NCBI RefSeq assembly: GCF_024699075.1
Contig: NZ_JAILQF010000399.1
Span: 1 to 14,658, forward strand
Direction: 5' to 3'
Length of the DNA stretch: 14,658 nt
Source of the DNA: Butyrivibrio sp.
Lineage (GTDB): Bacteria > Bacillota_A > Clostridia > Lachnospirales > Lachnospiraceae
A program made the position numbers and the translations under genes. Shown here piece after piece: positions 1-7,183 of the stretch (position 1 is the first letter of the stretch; every line of letters starts with the position of its first letter). The notes under the pieces are model-generated. The model was not told the DNA's origin and ran no database searches. It worked only from the letters and a program-made list of their open reading frames with translations.

Positions 1-66
1 ATTAAGAGAAAGGGTGTCATTCGTGTTATCTGCGAAAACCCTAAGCACAAGCAGAGACAGGGATAA
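1..66 (+). CDS. rpmJ: 50S ribosomal protein L36, C-terminal part
   Basis: Only the last 21 codons are in the window (IKRKGVIRVICENPKHKQRQG, then TAA). They match the end of bacterial L36, a protein of about 37 residues that binds 23S rRNA in the large subunit. The visible Cys and His (…ICENPKH…) are two of the residues that bind zinc in the zinc-containing form of L36; the first Cys pair would lie upstream of the window. Its position directly before rpsM is the normal order at the spc/alpha operon junction. The start and promoter lie outside the window. Confidence 0.95.
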   Translation: MKRKGVIRVICENPKHKQRQG

Positions 67-352
67 TTCGATTCGTCCGGGCGCCGCGCAAAGCGGCAAA
101 TGTCTGTTCGATTAATATATCGTAGAGCCTACGTATATTACTTTTTGATACCAATATTATTATTGCGTGTTGGAAAGATCGGATCCTGTCCGATTGGGCA
201 TAGAAATTCCACAAAGGTGGAGTTATGAACATATTGTTCAGATGCCTCAATCAAAAGTAACCGTATGACGCCAAAAATTAAAGCATATAGGCAACAAGCC
301 ACGCCATATGTTCGCGTACATACATATAATTTATTATGGAGGAATTATTAAA
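67..352 (+). promoter_or_regulatory. Long structured rpmJ-rpsM spacer (candidate leader)
   Basis: This 286-nt gap has no convincing gene. rpmJ and rpsM are usually separated by a few tens of bases, so the length is notable. Visible stems: GCCGC/GCGGC with a 5-nt loop at 83-97 in a GC-rich patch; a 9-bp stem with one bulged T at 115-138; ATCGGA/TCCGAT at 178-194; TCCAC/GTGGA with an AAAG loop at 208-221. None is followed by a T-run, so they do not look like terminators. A TATAAT at 325-330 has no -35 box at the right distance. The rpsM ribosome binding site GGAGGA is at 338-343. Inference: a cis-regulatory leader for rpsM and downstream genes, or an RNA-processing region. Confidence 0.45.
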
Positions 353-721
353 ATGGCTCGTATTGCAGGTGTTGATTTACCTAGAGACAAGCGCGTAGAA
401 ATCGGCTTGACTTACATTTATGGAATTGGCAGAACTAGTGCCAACAAGATTATTGCAGCTGCTGGTGTTAATCCAGATACTCGTTGCCGTGATCTTACAG
501 ATGACGAAGTAAAGAAACTTAGTGAAGTAATCTCTAACGATTACATGGTTGAAGGTGATCTTCGTCGTGAAGTAGCAATGAATATCAAGAGACTGACTGA
601 GATCGGATGCTATCGCGGAACTCGTCACAGAAAGGGTCTTCCTTGCCGTGGTCAGAGAACAAAGACTAATGCAAGAACACGTAAGGGACCTAAGAGAACT
701 ATTGCTAACAAGAAGAAGTAA
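353..721 (+). CDS. rpsM: 30S ribosomal protein S13
   Basis: 122 residues, the usual length for S13, which sits in the head of the small subunit, contacts the P-site tRNA and bridges to the large subunit. The N-terminus [20 protein letters not shown], the helix-turn-helix-like [11 protein letters not shown] segment and the basic C-terminal tail (GTRHRKG…[16 protein letters not shown]) are all typical. The ATG at 353 is chosen because GGAGGA lies 9 nt upstream and the product then begins exactly at the family N-terminus. An in-frame ATG at 308 would add 15 atypical residues. It is followed by rpsK after 93 nt. Confidence 0.97.
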   Translation: MARIAGVDLPRDKRVEIGLTYIYGIGRTSANKIIAAAGVNPDTRCRDLTDDEVKKLSEVISNDYMVEGDLRREVAMNIKRLTEIGCYRGTRHRKGLPCRGQRTKTNARTRKGPKRTIANKKK

Positions 722-743
722 TAGTAGTCAGTCACTCGTTGAC

Positions 744-778
744 ACAAATGATTATGGATCGTGCATTCTATCATTTGT
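744..778 (+). other. Hairpin in rpsM-rpsK spacer
   Basis: ACAAATGAT (744-752) and ATCATTTGT (770-778) form a perfect 9-bp inverted repeat with a 17-nt loop in the 93-nt gap between rpsM and rpsK. No T-run follows, and the rpsK start lies 36 nt downstream. It could be an RNA-processing or mRNA-stability element, or part of ribosomal-protein feedback control. The role is inferred; only the pairing is seen. Confidence 0.4.
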
Positions 779-814
779 ATAAAAACTAAAAGGAAGAAAG
801 TAGGTTAGTTTACT

Positions 815-1207
815 ATGGCAAATCAGAAAGCTAGCGCTTCAAAGAAGCGTGTTAAGAAAAACGTTGAACACGGTCAGGCACACATCCAGGCATCTTTCAA
901 CAACACAATCGTTACACTGACAGATGCAGCTGGAAACGCTCTTAGCTGGGCAAGTGCAGGCGGACTCGGATTTAAGGGTTCAAGAAAATCTACTCCTTAT
1001 GCTGCACAGGTAGCTGCTGAAACAGCTACAAAAGCTGCTCTTATTCATGGACTTAAGACAGTTGATGTGTTCGTAAAGGGACCGGGTTCAGGAAGAGAAG
1101 CTGCAATCAGAGCACTCGCAGCTAATGGACTTACAGTTACAAGTATCACAGATGTAACTCCAGTTCCACACAACGGATGCCGTCCACCTAAGAGACGTAG
1201 AGTATAA
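815..1207 (+). CDS. rpsK: 30S ribosomal protein S11
   Basis: 130 residues, the standard length. S11 lies on the platform of the small subunit and helps form the mRNA exit (E-site) region. Diagnostic segments are [15 protein letters not shown] (residues ~22-36), [14 protein letters not shown] (~52-65), [15 protein letters not shown] (~87-101) and the nearly invariant C-terminus [18 protein letters not shown]. The Lys/Ser-rich N-terminus ([20 protein letters not shown]) is typical of Clostridia. A purine-rich AGGAAGAAAG (791-800) and TAGG (801-804) precede the start; neither is at ideal spacing, so the binding site is only moderate. A 271-nt structured spacer follows. Confidence 0.97.
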   Translation: MANQKASASKKRVKKNVEHGQAHIQASFNNTIVTLTDAAGNALSWASAGGLGFKGSRKSTPYAAQVAAETATKAALIHGLKTVDVFVKGPGSGREAAIRALAANGLTVTSITDVTPVPHNGCRPPKRRRV

Positions 1208-1478
1208 GGATTTTTGGATTATTCCAGATCCTGGCCTCTTTGCTTTGCAAAATGGCTGACTCTGTTTATAACAAAATCATCGTTGGCTTCTATATGAAGC
1301 CAACGTGAAAATGGTCTTTAACCGGCACTGCTGGTTAATTCCAATTCGATCCTTCTTATGAAGGATTATATAGTTAATAATAGCAATTTAGTTAGTTGGA
1401 AGAAGGTCATATCCTTATTGGAGTTAATTGATTGTAAACAACAGCAGGACAATATCCTGAAGAAAGGAGCCACATAAA
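1208..1478 (+). promoter_or_regulatory. Candidate rpsD (S4) leader RNA with consecutive hairpins
   Basis: This 271-nt gap lies between rpsK and rpsD. In order it holds a perfect 10-bp stem (CGTTGGCTTC/GAAGCCAACG, 5-nt loop, 1281-1305); a 9-bp stem with one G-U pair and a 3-nt loop (1318-1338); a perfect 7-bp stem with loop TTAT (1349-1366); and CAGGA/TCCTG (1445-1459) just before the rpsD binding site AAAGGAG. None is followed by a T-tract. S4 is a known autoregulator that binds leader or operon mRNA in both E. coli and Bacillus, so an S4-responsive leader is a reasonable inference, though I cannot match it to a named RNA family by eye. No -10/-35 pair convinced me here. Confidence 0.5.
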
Positions 1479-2072
1479 ATGGCAGTAAACAGAACACCGA
1501 TACTTAAAAGATGCAGATCTCTTGACCTTGATCCTACATTCCTTGGATATGACAAGAAGTCAAAGAGAAATCCTCAGAGGTCTGGCCGTAAGATTTCAGA
1601 ATATGGCCTTCAGCTTCGTGAGAAACAGAAAGCAAAATTCATTTATGGAGTACTTGAGAAGCCTTTCAGAAATTACTATGAGAAGGCTGATCAGATGAGA
1701 GGACAGTCCGGTGAGAACCTTATGGTTCTTCTTGAGAGAAGACTCGACAACGTAATCTTCCGTCTTGGATTCGCAAGAACAAGAAGAGAAGCTCGTCAGG
1801 TAGTTCTTCACAAGTTCGTCCTTGTTAATGGTAAGGTTGTTAACGTACCTTCTTACCAGCTCAAAGCAGGTGATACAGTAGAAATCAGAGAGTCTGCTAA
1901 GAACATGCAGAGATTCAAAGATATCGCTGAAATCGCTGGTGCTAGACTCGTTCCTGCATGGATCGATGCTGACAAGGAAAATTGGAAGGGTACTATTTCA
2001 CAGCTTCCAGCAAGAGACATGATTGATGTTCCTGTTGACGAAATGCTTATCGTCGAGCTGTATTCCAAGTAA
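1479..2072 (+). CDS. rpsD: 30S ribosomal protein S4
   Basis: 197 residues, normal for S4, a primary 16S rRNA binder that nucleates assembly of the 5' domain. The N-terminal part has a single Cys (KRCRSL) instead of the four-Cys zinc site, so this is the zinc-free form. The S4 RNA-binding domain covers residues ~88-150 (RLDNVIFRLGFARTRREARQ…VNGKVVNVPSYQLKAGD). AAAGGAG lies about 8 nt before the ATG. Placement between rpsK and rpoA is normal for Clostridia; Bacillus has rpsD elsewhere. As S4 is a translational regulator, the structured spacer just upstream is its likely control site. Confidence 0.97.
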   Translation: MAVNRTPILKRCRSLDLDPTFLGYDKKSKRNPQRSGRKISEYGLQLREKQKAKFIYGVLEKPFRNYYEKADQMRGQSGENLMVLLERRLDNVIFRLGFARTRREARQVVLHKFVLVNGKVVNVPSYQLKAGDTVEIRESAKNMQRFKDIAEIAGARLVPAWIDADKENWKGTISQLPARDMIDVPVDEMLIVELYSK

Positions 2073-2139
2073 TTTGTAGATAATTATTGATTTTATAAAG
2101 AATGCAACTGTAGACTAAGCATAAAAGGAGGAAATATCA

Positions 2140-3111
2140 GTGTTTGATTTTGAGAGACCAAATATTGAAGTAGCAGAAATCTCAGATGACAAGAAGTATG
2201 GTAAATTCGTTGTAGAACCTCTTGAAAGAGGTTATGGTATTACACTTGGTAATTCCCTCAGAAGGATTATGCTTTCTTCTTTACCTGGTGCTGCAGTAAG
2301 TCAGGTCAAGATCGAAGGCGTTCTTCATGAATTCAGTTCTATCCCTGGAGTTAAAGAGGATGTTACTGAAATCATAATGAACATCAAGAATCTTGCTATC
2401 AAGAATAAATCTGAAACAAATGAGCCTAAGATCGCTTACATCGAGTATACTGGTGATGGCGTTGTTAAGGCATCAGATATTCAGGTTGATCAGGATATCG
2501 AGATTATGAATCCCGATCAGACTATTGCTACACTTTGCGGCGCTGATGCTAAGCTTTATATGGAGCTTACAATCACACGTGGCAGAGGATATGTCAGCTC
2601 AGATAAGAACAAGTCTGGAGACCTTCCGATCGGAGTCCTTGCAATTGATTCTATTTACACACCTGTTGAGCGTGTAAATGTTACAGTTGAGAATACTCGT
2701 GTCGGTCAGGTAACTGACTTTGATAAACTGACACTGGATGTTCATACAAATGGTACACTTGAACCTGATGAGGCTGTAAGTCTCGCAGCTAAGGTACTTT
2801 CAGAGCATCTGTCCCTTTTCATCGACCTTTCTGAAGTAGCACAGACAGCTGATGTTATCACAGATAAGGAAGATAACGTAAAGGGTAAAGTTCTTGAGAT
2901 GTCAATTGAAGAGCTTGAACTTTCAGTTCGTTCATTCAACTGCCTCAAGAGAGCCGGAATCAATACAGTTCAGGAACTTTGCAATAAGACTCCTGACGAT
3001 ATGATGAAGGTACGTAACCTCGGACGTAAGTCACTTGAAGAAGTTCTTGCTAAGCTCGAAGAGCTCGGCCTGCAGCTTAGAAAAGGTGAAATGACTGAGG
3101 AACTTAACTAA
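2140..3111 (+). CDS. rpoA: DNA-directed RNA polymerase subunit alpha
   Basis: 323 residues, close to the usual 310-330. The start is GTG at 2140 with AGGAGG (2126-2131) 8 nt upstream. The N-terminal domain (residues ~1-230) carries the dimerization and beta/beta' contact segments, including [20 protein letters not shown] (31-50). A flexible acidic linker follows (~231-254). The C-terminal domain (~255-312) has [22 protein letters not shown] and LGLQLR, the helices that bind UP elements and activators, with R264 at the position equivalent to E. coli R265. The gene sits 67 nt after rpsD and 143 nt before rplQ. Confidence 0.98.
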   Translation: MFDFERPNIEVAEISDDKKYGKFVVEPLERGYGITLGNSLRRIMLSSLPGAAVSQVKIEGVLHEFSSIPGVKEDVTEIIMNIKNLAIKNKSETNEPKIAYIEYTGDGVVKASDIQVDQDIEIMNPDQTIATLCGADAKLYMELTITRGRGYVSSDKNKSGDLPIGVLAIDSIYTPVERVNVTVENTRVGQVTDFDKLTLDVHTNGTLEPDEAVSLAAKVLSEHLSLFIDLSEVAQTADVITDKEDNVKGKVLEMSIEELELSVRSFNCLKRAGINTVQELCNKTPDDMMKVRNLGRKSLEEVLAKLEELGLQLRKGEMTEELN

Positions 3112-3172
3112 AGAGTTAATTCGCTGAAGGTAAAGCCAAAGTGTACGGATGCGAATCTCATGGTAAACATCA

Positions 3173-3230
3173 CATTTTGCGGGTAAGCCCTATGAGCGCT
3201 GCAAAATGCACCAACGCAGAGGGAACTCTG
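3173..3230 (+). other. Hairpins in rpoA-rplQ spacer
   Basis: The 143-nt gap between rpoA and rplQ has a stem CATTTTGC/GCAAAATG (3173-3180 with 3201-3208) enclosing a small GGG/CCC hairpin, then CAGAG/CTCTG with a GGAA tetraloop (3217-3230). The rplQ binding site (AAAGGAAA, 3238-3245) follows within 10 nt of the second stem. No T-tract is present. This may be a regulatory or processing element; the function is inferred. Confidence 0.4.
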
Positions 3231-3254
3231 TAATGAGAAAGGAAATATAATATC

Positions 3255-3812
3255 ATGGCAATGTACAGAAAGCTTAGTAAAGCAAGCAAGCCTAGAAAGG
3301 CTCTTCTTAGAAACCAGGTAACAGAACTTCTTTACAACGGTAAGATCATCACAACTGAGGCTCGTGCTAAAGAGGTACGTCAGATTGCTGAGCACCTTAT
3401 CGCACTTGGAATCAGAGAGAAGGACAACGTTGAGACTGTTACTGTTGAAGTAAAGCACTGCAAGAAGGACGCTGACGGAAAGCGTATCGTTCTCGAGAGA
3501 AAGTATAATGAAAAGCTTAAGAAGACTCTTAAGGTTTATGACTATGACATCGAGAAGAAGGAAGTTACAAAGGACAAGCCTTCACGTCTTCACGCTAGAC
3601 GTCAGATGTACAAAGAGATTTACAAGGTTACAGAAGTTCCTACAGAAGGCAAGCTTCGTAAGCAGAACACAAAGGTTGTTGACCTTACAGACAAGATCTT
3701 CGATGAGTACGCTGTTAAGTATGCTGGCCGTAAGGGTGGCTACACACGTATAATCAAAGTTGGTCAGCGTAAAGGTGACGCAGCTATGATGGTTGTTCTT
3801 GAGCTCGTTTAA
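3255..3812 (+). CDS. rplQ: 50S ribosomal protein L17, long form
   Basis: 185 residues, against roughly 113-130 for most bacterial L17. The core is clear: YRKLSKASKPRKALLRNQVTELL at the start, TTEARAKEVRQIAEHLIALG (~33-52), RLHARRQM (~111-118), KIFDEYAVKYAGRKGGYTRI and GQRKGDAAMMVVLELV at the end. The extra length is in two places: about 58 residues (~53-110) rich in Lys/Glu/Asp/Val, and about 20 residues (~121-141). From memory, related Lachnospiraceae carry similar insertions, so this is probably lineage-specific and not a fusion error. L17 lies at the peptide exit side of the large subunit. It is the last gene of the operon and is followed by a terminator 20 nt downstream. Confidence 0.95.
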   Translation: MAMYRKLSKASKPRKALLRNQVTELLYNGKIITTEARAKEVRQIAEHLIALGIREKDNVETVTVEVKHCKKDADGKRIVLERKYNEKLKKTLKVYDYDIEKKEVTKDKPSRLHARRQMYKEIYKVTEVPTEGKLRKQNTKVVDLTDKIFDEYAVKYAGRKGGYTRIIKVGQRKGDAAMMVVLELV

Positions 3813-3832
3813 TACAGTTTAGGATAACAATT

Positions 3833-3870
3833 AAAATCCGCATGCACTTAAATGTGTATGCGGATTTTTT
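3833..3870 (+). terminator. Intrinsic terminator of the alpha operon
   Basis: AAAATCCGCATGCAC (3833-3847) pairs with GTGTATGCGGATTTT (3854-3868), 15 pairs including one G-U, around a TTAAAT loop, and is followed by T residues to 3870. The A-run on the left arm lets it act from the opposite strand too, which could end transcription of the reverse-strand small gene at 4057-4227. Confidence 0.9.
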
Positions 3871-3880
3871 CTATGCCTTT

Positions 3881-4042
3881 TTAGATATTTTTGTCACTAT
3901 CGCCTATTTAGATATTTCTTGTTTCTATTACAATTTTAGATATTTCTTGTTTCTATTACAATTTTAGATATTCCTTGTTTCTATTACATTTTAGATATTT
4001 CTTATCTATATTACATTTTCGGATATTACTTTTGTTTTTGTT
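3881..4042. repeat. 27-28 bp tandem repeat, about 5-6 copies
   Basis: Units begin at 3881, 3908, 3936, 3964, 3991 and 4018 (periods 27, 28, 28, 27, 27). Each starts TTAGATATT and continues CTTGTTTCTATTACA; the three central units are nearly identical and the outer ones have diverged. The array lies between the rplQ terminator and the 3' end of the reverse-strand small gene. There are no unique spacers, so it is not a CRISPR array. It is probably a replication-slippage repeat; no function is visible. Confidence 0.9.
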
Positions 4043-4056
4043 GTTGTCATAGTTAA

Positions 4057-4227
4057 TTACTTTTCAATATCTTCCATGGTACTTGAGTAAGCTGCTTCCG
4101 GGTGCGTTTGAGCGTATTCTGAAAGTGTTTCTCCGGAATTTAGAAAGCGTGCACCAATAGCGCATAATACAATACATATTAACAGCAATAATATCTTTTT
4201 AATGATTCCCATATTATTAATATCCAC
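4057..4227 (-). CDS. Small membrane-anchored peptide, 56 aa, unknown function
   Basis: On the reverse strand a GTG at 4227 opens a 56-codon frame ending in TAA at 4057. GGAGGAG (4232-4238, reverse strand) precedes it at near-ideal distance, which fixes the start; the later ATG at codon 6 is too far from it. The protein has a short N-terminus (MDINNMGIIKK), one hydrophobic segment ILLLLICIVLCAIGARFL (residues 12-29), then a polar tail with TLSEYAQTHPEAAYSS and an acidic end (MEDIEK). It resembles a single-pass membrane peptide or an uncleaved signal anchor with a ~27-residue external tail. It diverges from ecfA1. I recognise no family. The binding site plus the membrane-protein composition argue that it is real. 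Confidence 0.62.
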   Translation of the reverse strand: MDINNMGIIKKILLLLICIVLCAIGARFLNSGETLSEYAQTHPEAAYSSTMEDIEK

Positions 4228-4282
4228 TTTGCTCCTCCATCATTCCTTTTATTTTTATACCTTTATCAATATTTTACTCTAA

Positions 4283-4311
4283 TTGACGCTTCATTGCTAA
4301 TTTTGTATAAT
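4283..4311 (+). promoter_or_regulatory. Sigma-A type promoter for the ecf operon
   Basis: TTGACG (4283-4288) and a perfect TATAAT (4306-4311) are separated by 17 nt, predicting a start near 4318 and a short leader of about 44 nt before ecfA1. It lies in the divergent space between the small reverse gene and ecfA1. Confidence 0.85.
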
Positions 4312-4361
4312 CGTGTGGATACTAGGATAACGGTGAGAATTCAGGTAATAATATTACTACT

Positions 4362-5267
4362 ATGACTAAAGAAAACTTAAGCGATATAAAAAATAATATA
4401 CGTCATATGATACATGCTAAGGATGTATCGTTTCAGTATATAAAGCACGATGAAGACGGGAATCCAGTTGGAACAGTTACTGCTGTTGATGGTGTCGATA
4501 TGACTATTAATAAAGGCGAGTTTATAGCTATTCTTGGACATAATGGTTCCGGAAAGTCTACGCTTGCCAAGCATTTTAATGCCCTTTTGTACCCGTCTAA
4601 AGGATCTGTTTTAGTTGATGGCATGGATACAAACGATGACGATAATATCTGGGATATACGTCAGAAGGCCGGTATGGTCTTTCAGAACCCCGATAATCAG
4701 ATCATTGGTCAGATAGTCGAAGAGGATGTGGGATTTGGCCCAGAGAACATGGGAGTGCCCACTGATGAGATATGGGAACGTGTCAATGAAAGCCTTAAGA
4801 CTGTAGGAATGTATGAATACAGAAAGGCTTCTCCTAATCATTTATCAGGTGGTCAGAAGCAGCGAGTATCTATAGCCGGAGTTATTGCTATGCATCCTGA
4901 ATGTATCATTATGGATGAACCCACGGCCATGCTTGATCCTTCAGGACGTAAAGAAGTCATCAGAGCTGCAAGAGCACTTAATGACGTTGAGCAGATAACT
5001 GTTATACTTATAACCCATTATATGGAAGAAGTCGTTTATGCAGACAAGATTTTTGTTATGGATAAAGGACAGGTCGTAATGTCAGGAACACCGAGAGAGA
5101 TTTTTGCCCAGGTAGATAAACTCAAAGAGTTGCGACTTGACGTACCTCAGGTTACCTTACTTGCTGATAATCTGAGAAAAAAAGGACTTGATCTTCCTGA
5201 ATGTATTTTGACAAGAGAAGAACTTGTCGAAGCGCTTACTAAACTAAAGCAAAATAGCTTAGACTGA
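4362..5267 (+). CDS. ecfA1: ECF transporter ATPase subunit EcfA1
   Basis: 301-residue ABC ATPase that powers an energy-coupling factor importer for vitamins or metals on the cytoplasmic face of the membrane. Motifs: Walker [10 protein letters not shown] (59-67), Q-loop Q108 in VFQNPDNQI, signature LSGGQKQR (161-168), Walker B IIMDEP (182-187) and switch His H219 (ITHYMEE). FQNPDNQ and the following [12 protein letters not shown] are typical of the CbiO/EcfA family. The ATG at 4362 lacks a strong binding site (only CAGGTAA 12-18 nt upstream). An internal ATG at codon 16 ([11 protein letters not shown]) matches the usual family N-terminus but also lacks one, so the start is uncertain. ecfA2 follows after 19 nt. 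The substrate cannot be told without an S-component. Confidence 0.93.
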   Translation: MTKENLSDIKNNIRHMIHAKDVSFQYIKHDEDGNPVGTVTAVDGVDMTINKGEFIAILGHNGSGKSTLAKHFNALLYPSKGSVLVDGMDTNDDDNIWDIRQKAGMVFQNPDNQIIGQIVEEDVGFGPENMGVPTDEIWERVNESLKTVGMYEYRKASPNHLSGGQKQRVSIAGVIAMHPECIIMDEPTAMLDPSGRKEVIRAARALNDVEQITVILITHYMEEVVYADKIFVMDKGQVVMSGTPREIFAQVDKLKELRLDVPQVTLLADNLRKKGLDLPECILTREELVEALTKLKQNSLD

Positions 5268-5286
5268 TTTTAAATCGAGGAATAAC

Positions 5287-6132
5287 ATGGCACTTAAGAT
5301 TGATCATGTAAATTATATATACGACGCAGATACAGAAATGGCACATACTGCGCTTGAAGATATTAATATTGAAATACCAAACGGGCAGTTTATTGGCCTT
5401 ATAGGGCATACCGGATCTGGTAAATCCACTCTTGTCACTCATTTAAACGGGCTTGTAAAGCCAACATCAGGGCGTGTCCTGTATGACGATCAGGATATAA
5501 ATGACAAGAATTATGACAGGAAGAAGCTTAGATCTAAAGTAGGTCTTGTTTTTCAGTATCCTGAGCATCAGCTGTTTGAAACTGACGTTTTTGCCGATGT
5601 ATGTTTTGGCCCCAAAAACCTGGGACTTTCAAAGGACGAGGTTGAAAAAAGAGCCTATGAAGCACTTCGAATGGTAGGCCTTAGTGATGATTTTTATAAG
5701 CAGTCCCCCTTTGATCTTTCAGGCGGTCAGAAGAGACGTGTTGCTATAGCAGGAGTCCTTGCCATGGAACCTGAAATACTTGTCCTTGATGAGCCTACAG
5801 CAGGACTTGATCCCAAAGGTAAGAACGAAATACTCGATCTGTTAAAAAAACTTCATGAACAAAGAGGAATTACAGTAGTTCTTGTTTCGCATAGCATGGA
5901 AGATGTTGCCAACTATGTTGACAGGATTATTGTTATGGATCATGGTAAGGTGCAGTTTGACGGTCAACCAAGAGAAGTATTTGCTCATTACAAAGAACTT
6001 GAAAAAATGGGACTTGCTGCGCCTCAGGTTACATACATAATGAAAGATCTTAAAGAGAAAGGCTTTAATGTTGATGATACAGTTACAACATTGGAAGAAG
6101 CAACTGATGATATCATGAAAGAATTTTCTTAA
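5287..6132 (+). CDS. ecfA2: ECF transporter ATPase subunit EcfA2
   Basis: 281-residue partner ATPase that forms a heterodimer with EcfA1 and docks on EcfT. Motifs: Walker A GHTGSGKST (40-48), Q-loop Q90 in VFQYPEHQLFE, signature LSGGQKRR (144-151), Walker B ILVLDEP (164-170) and His H202 (SHSMED). VFQYPEHQLF is the usual EcfA2 version, against FQNPDNQ in EcfA1, so the two paralogs can be told apart. GAGG (5277-5280) precedes the ATG, and translation is probably linked to ecfA1 (19-nt gap). A 172-nt gap with a 13-bp tandem repeat separates it from ecfT. Confidence 0.94.
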   Translation: MALKIDHVNYIYDADTEMAHTALEDINIEIPNGQFIGLIGHTGSGKSTLVTHLNGLVKPTSGRVLYDDQDINDKNYDRKKLRSKVGLVFQYPEHQLFETDVFADVCFGPKNLGLSKDEVEKRAYEALRMVGLSDDFYKQSPFDLSGGQKRRVAIAGVLAMEPEILVLDEPTAGLDPKGKNEILDLLKKLHEQRGITVVLVSHSMEDVANYVDRIIVMDHGKVQFDGQPREVFAHYKELEKMGLAAPQVTYIMKDLKEKGFNVDDTVTTLEEATDDIMKEFS

Positions 6133-6190
6133 AACCTAAAATGATTTGGGCACATAAGACTAGAAATATGCAAAACGAATATATATCAGT

Positions 6191-6270
6191 GATATACAAA
6201 TAAGATATACAAACCAGATATACAAATCAGATATACAAATCAGAGATATAAATCAGAGATATACAAAAAA
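6191..6270. repeat. 13-bp tandem repeat between ecfA2 and ecfT
   Basis: Six copies of a unit close to GATATACAAATCA start at 6191, 6204, 6217, 6230, 6245 and 6258 (periods 13, 13, 13, 15, 13). The rest of the 172-nt gap is AT-rich. It contains a TATAAT at 6280-6285, with no -35 box at the right distance, and the ecfT binding site AAGGAT (6291-6296). Copy number could vary between strains and alter the distance between two genes whose products work in one complex. Confidence 0.88.
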
Positions 6271-6304
6271 CTAATTACTTATAATAGAACAAGGATAAAC
6301 CTAA

Positions 6305-7114
6305 ATGCTACGAGACATTACTATAGGACAGTATTATCAAACTAAATCAGTTATCCATGATCTTGATCCGAGAGTCAAGATAGTGGCTACACTTGCTTTC
6401 ATAATATTTCTGTTCATGGTAGATCATTTGGCAGGATATGCTATTGCGATGGCGTACCTTGCAACAATAATATATCTTTCACATGTACCGATGTCCTTTA
6501 TTTTCAGAGGAATGAAGGCCATATTCATGCTACTTATGATCACAGTAATATTTAATATATTCCTTACACCGGGAGAAACTCTTGTTTCATTCTGGATATT
6601 AAATATCACAAAAGAAGGACTTGTAATGGCTTTTAGAATGGCTATAAGGCTGATATTCCTTATAACAGGATCCTCCATAATGACCCTTACAACAACTCCG
6701 AATCAGCTTACTGACGGCCTTGAAAACCTTCTTAATCCGTTAAAAAAGGTAAAGGTACCTGTTCATGAGATTTCAATGATGATGGCAATCGCACTAAGAT
6801 TCATACCCATCCTCATGGAAGAGACCGACAAGATCATGAAAGCGCAGATGGCAAGAGGAGCTGACTTTGAAACAGGCGGAATAATACAAAAGGCCAAAAG
6901 CCTTGTGCCAATACTTGTACCTCTTTTTATATCAGCATTCAGACGTGCCAATGATCTTGCAATGGCAATGGAAGCAAGATGTTATCATGGCGGTGACGGA
7001 AGGACCAAAATGAAGCCGCTTATATATAAAAAGCGTGATTTTATTGCCTATGCAGCTCTTGTTATATTTATGACAGCTATGGTTGCATGCGGGAAAATAG
7101 ATTTTTTGACCTGA
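6305..7114 (+). CDS. ecfT: ECF transporter transmembrane subunit EcfT
   Basis: 269-residue integral membrane coupling protein that links the EcfA1/EcfA2 ATPases to exchangeable substrate-binding S-components. MLRDITIGQYYQTKSVIHDL DPR is the standard N-terminus. Hydrophobic segments lie at ~27-58, ~72-88, ~107-128, ~155-171, ~199-214 and ~246-261. The two cytoplasmic coupling motifs are visible: A-R-G at 183-185 (QMARGADFE) and A-R-C at 224-226 (MEARCYHGG). In the second the usual Gly or Ser is Cys. AAGGAT lies 8 nt upstream. truA follows after 69 nt, the common Firmicutes order. Confidence 0.94.
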   Translation: MLRDITIGQYYQTKSVIHDLDPRVKIVATLAFIIFLFMVDHLAGYAIAMAYLATIIYLSHVPMSFIFRGMKAIFMLLMITVIFNIFLTPGETLVSFWILNITKEGLVMAFRMAIRLIFLITGSSIMTLTTTPNQLTDGLENLLNPLKKVKVPVHEISMMMAIALRFIPILMEETDKIMKAQMARGADFETGGIIQKAKSLVPILVPLFISAFRRANDLAMAMEARCYHGGDGRTKMKPLIYKKRDFIAYAALVIFMTAMVACGKIDFLT

Positions 7115-7183
7115 CGCAGGACAAAGAAGTATAGAACTAAAAATATAAATTATTAAAAGAAAGCTTTTAGAAATGGAGTCAAT

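Noticed and set aside
325..330. TATAAT as an rpsM promoter
   Set aside because: No -35 element at 15-19 nt upstream, and transcription would start on top of the ribosome binding site.
3108..3458. 116-codon reverse-strand open frame across the rpoA-rplQ gap
   Set aside because: It overlaps the start of rplQ, has no recognisable domain, and has an implausible Ser/Cys/Phe-rich composition.
1..3812. tRNA or rRNA genes in the long operon spacers
   Set aside because: No cloverleaf, T-loop (GGTTCGAATCC-like) or CCA end could be found in any gap.
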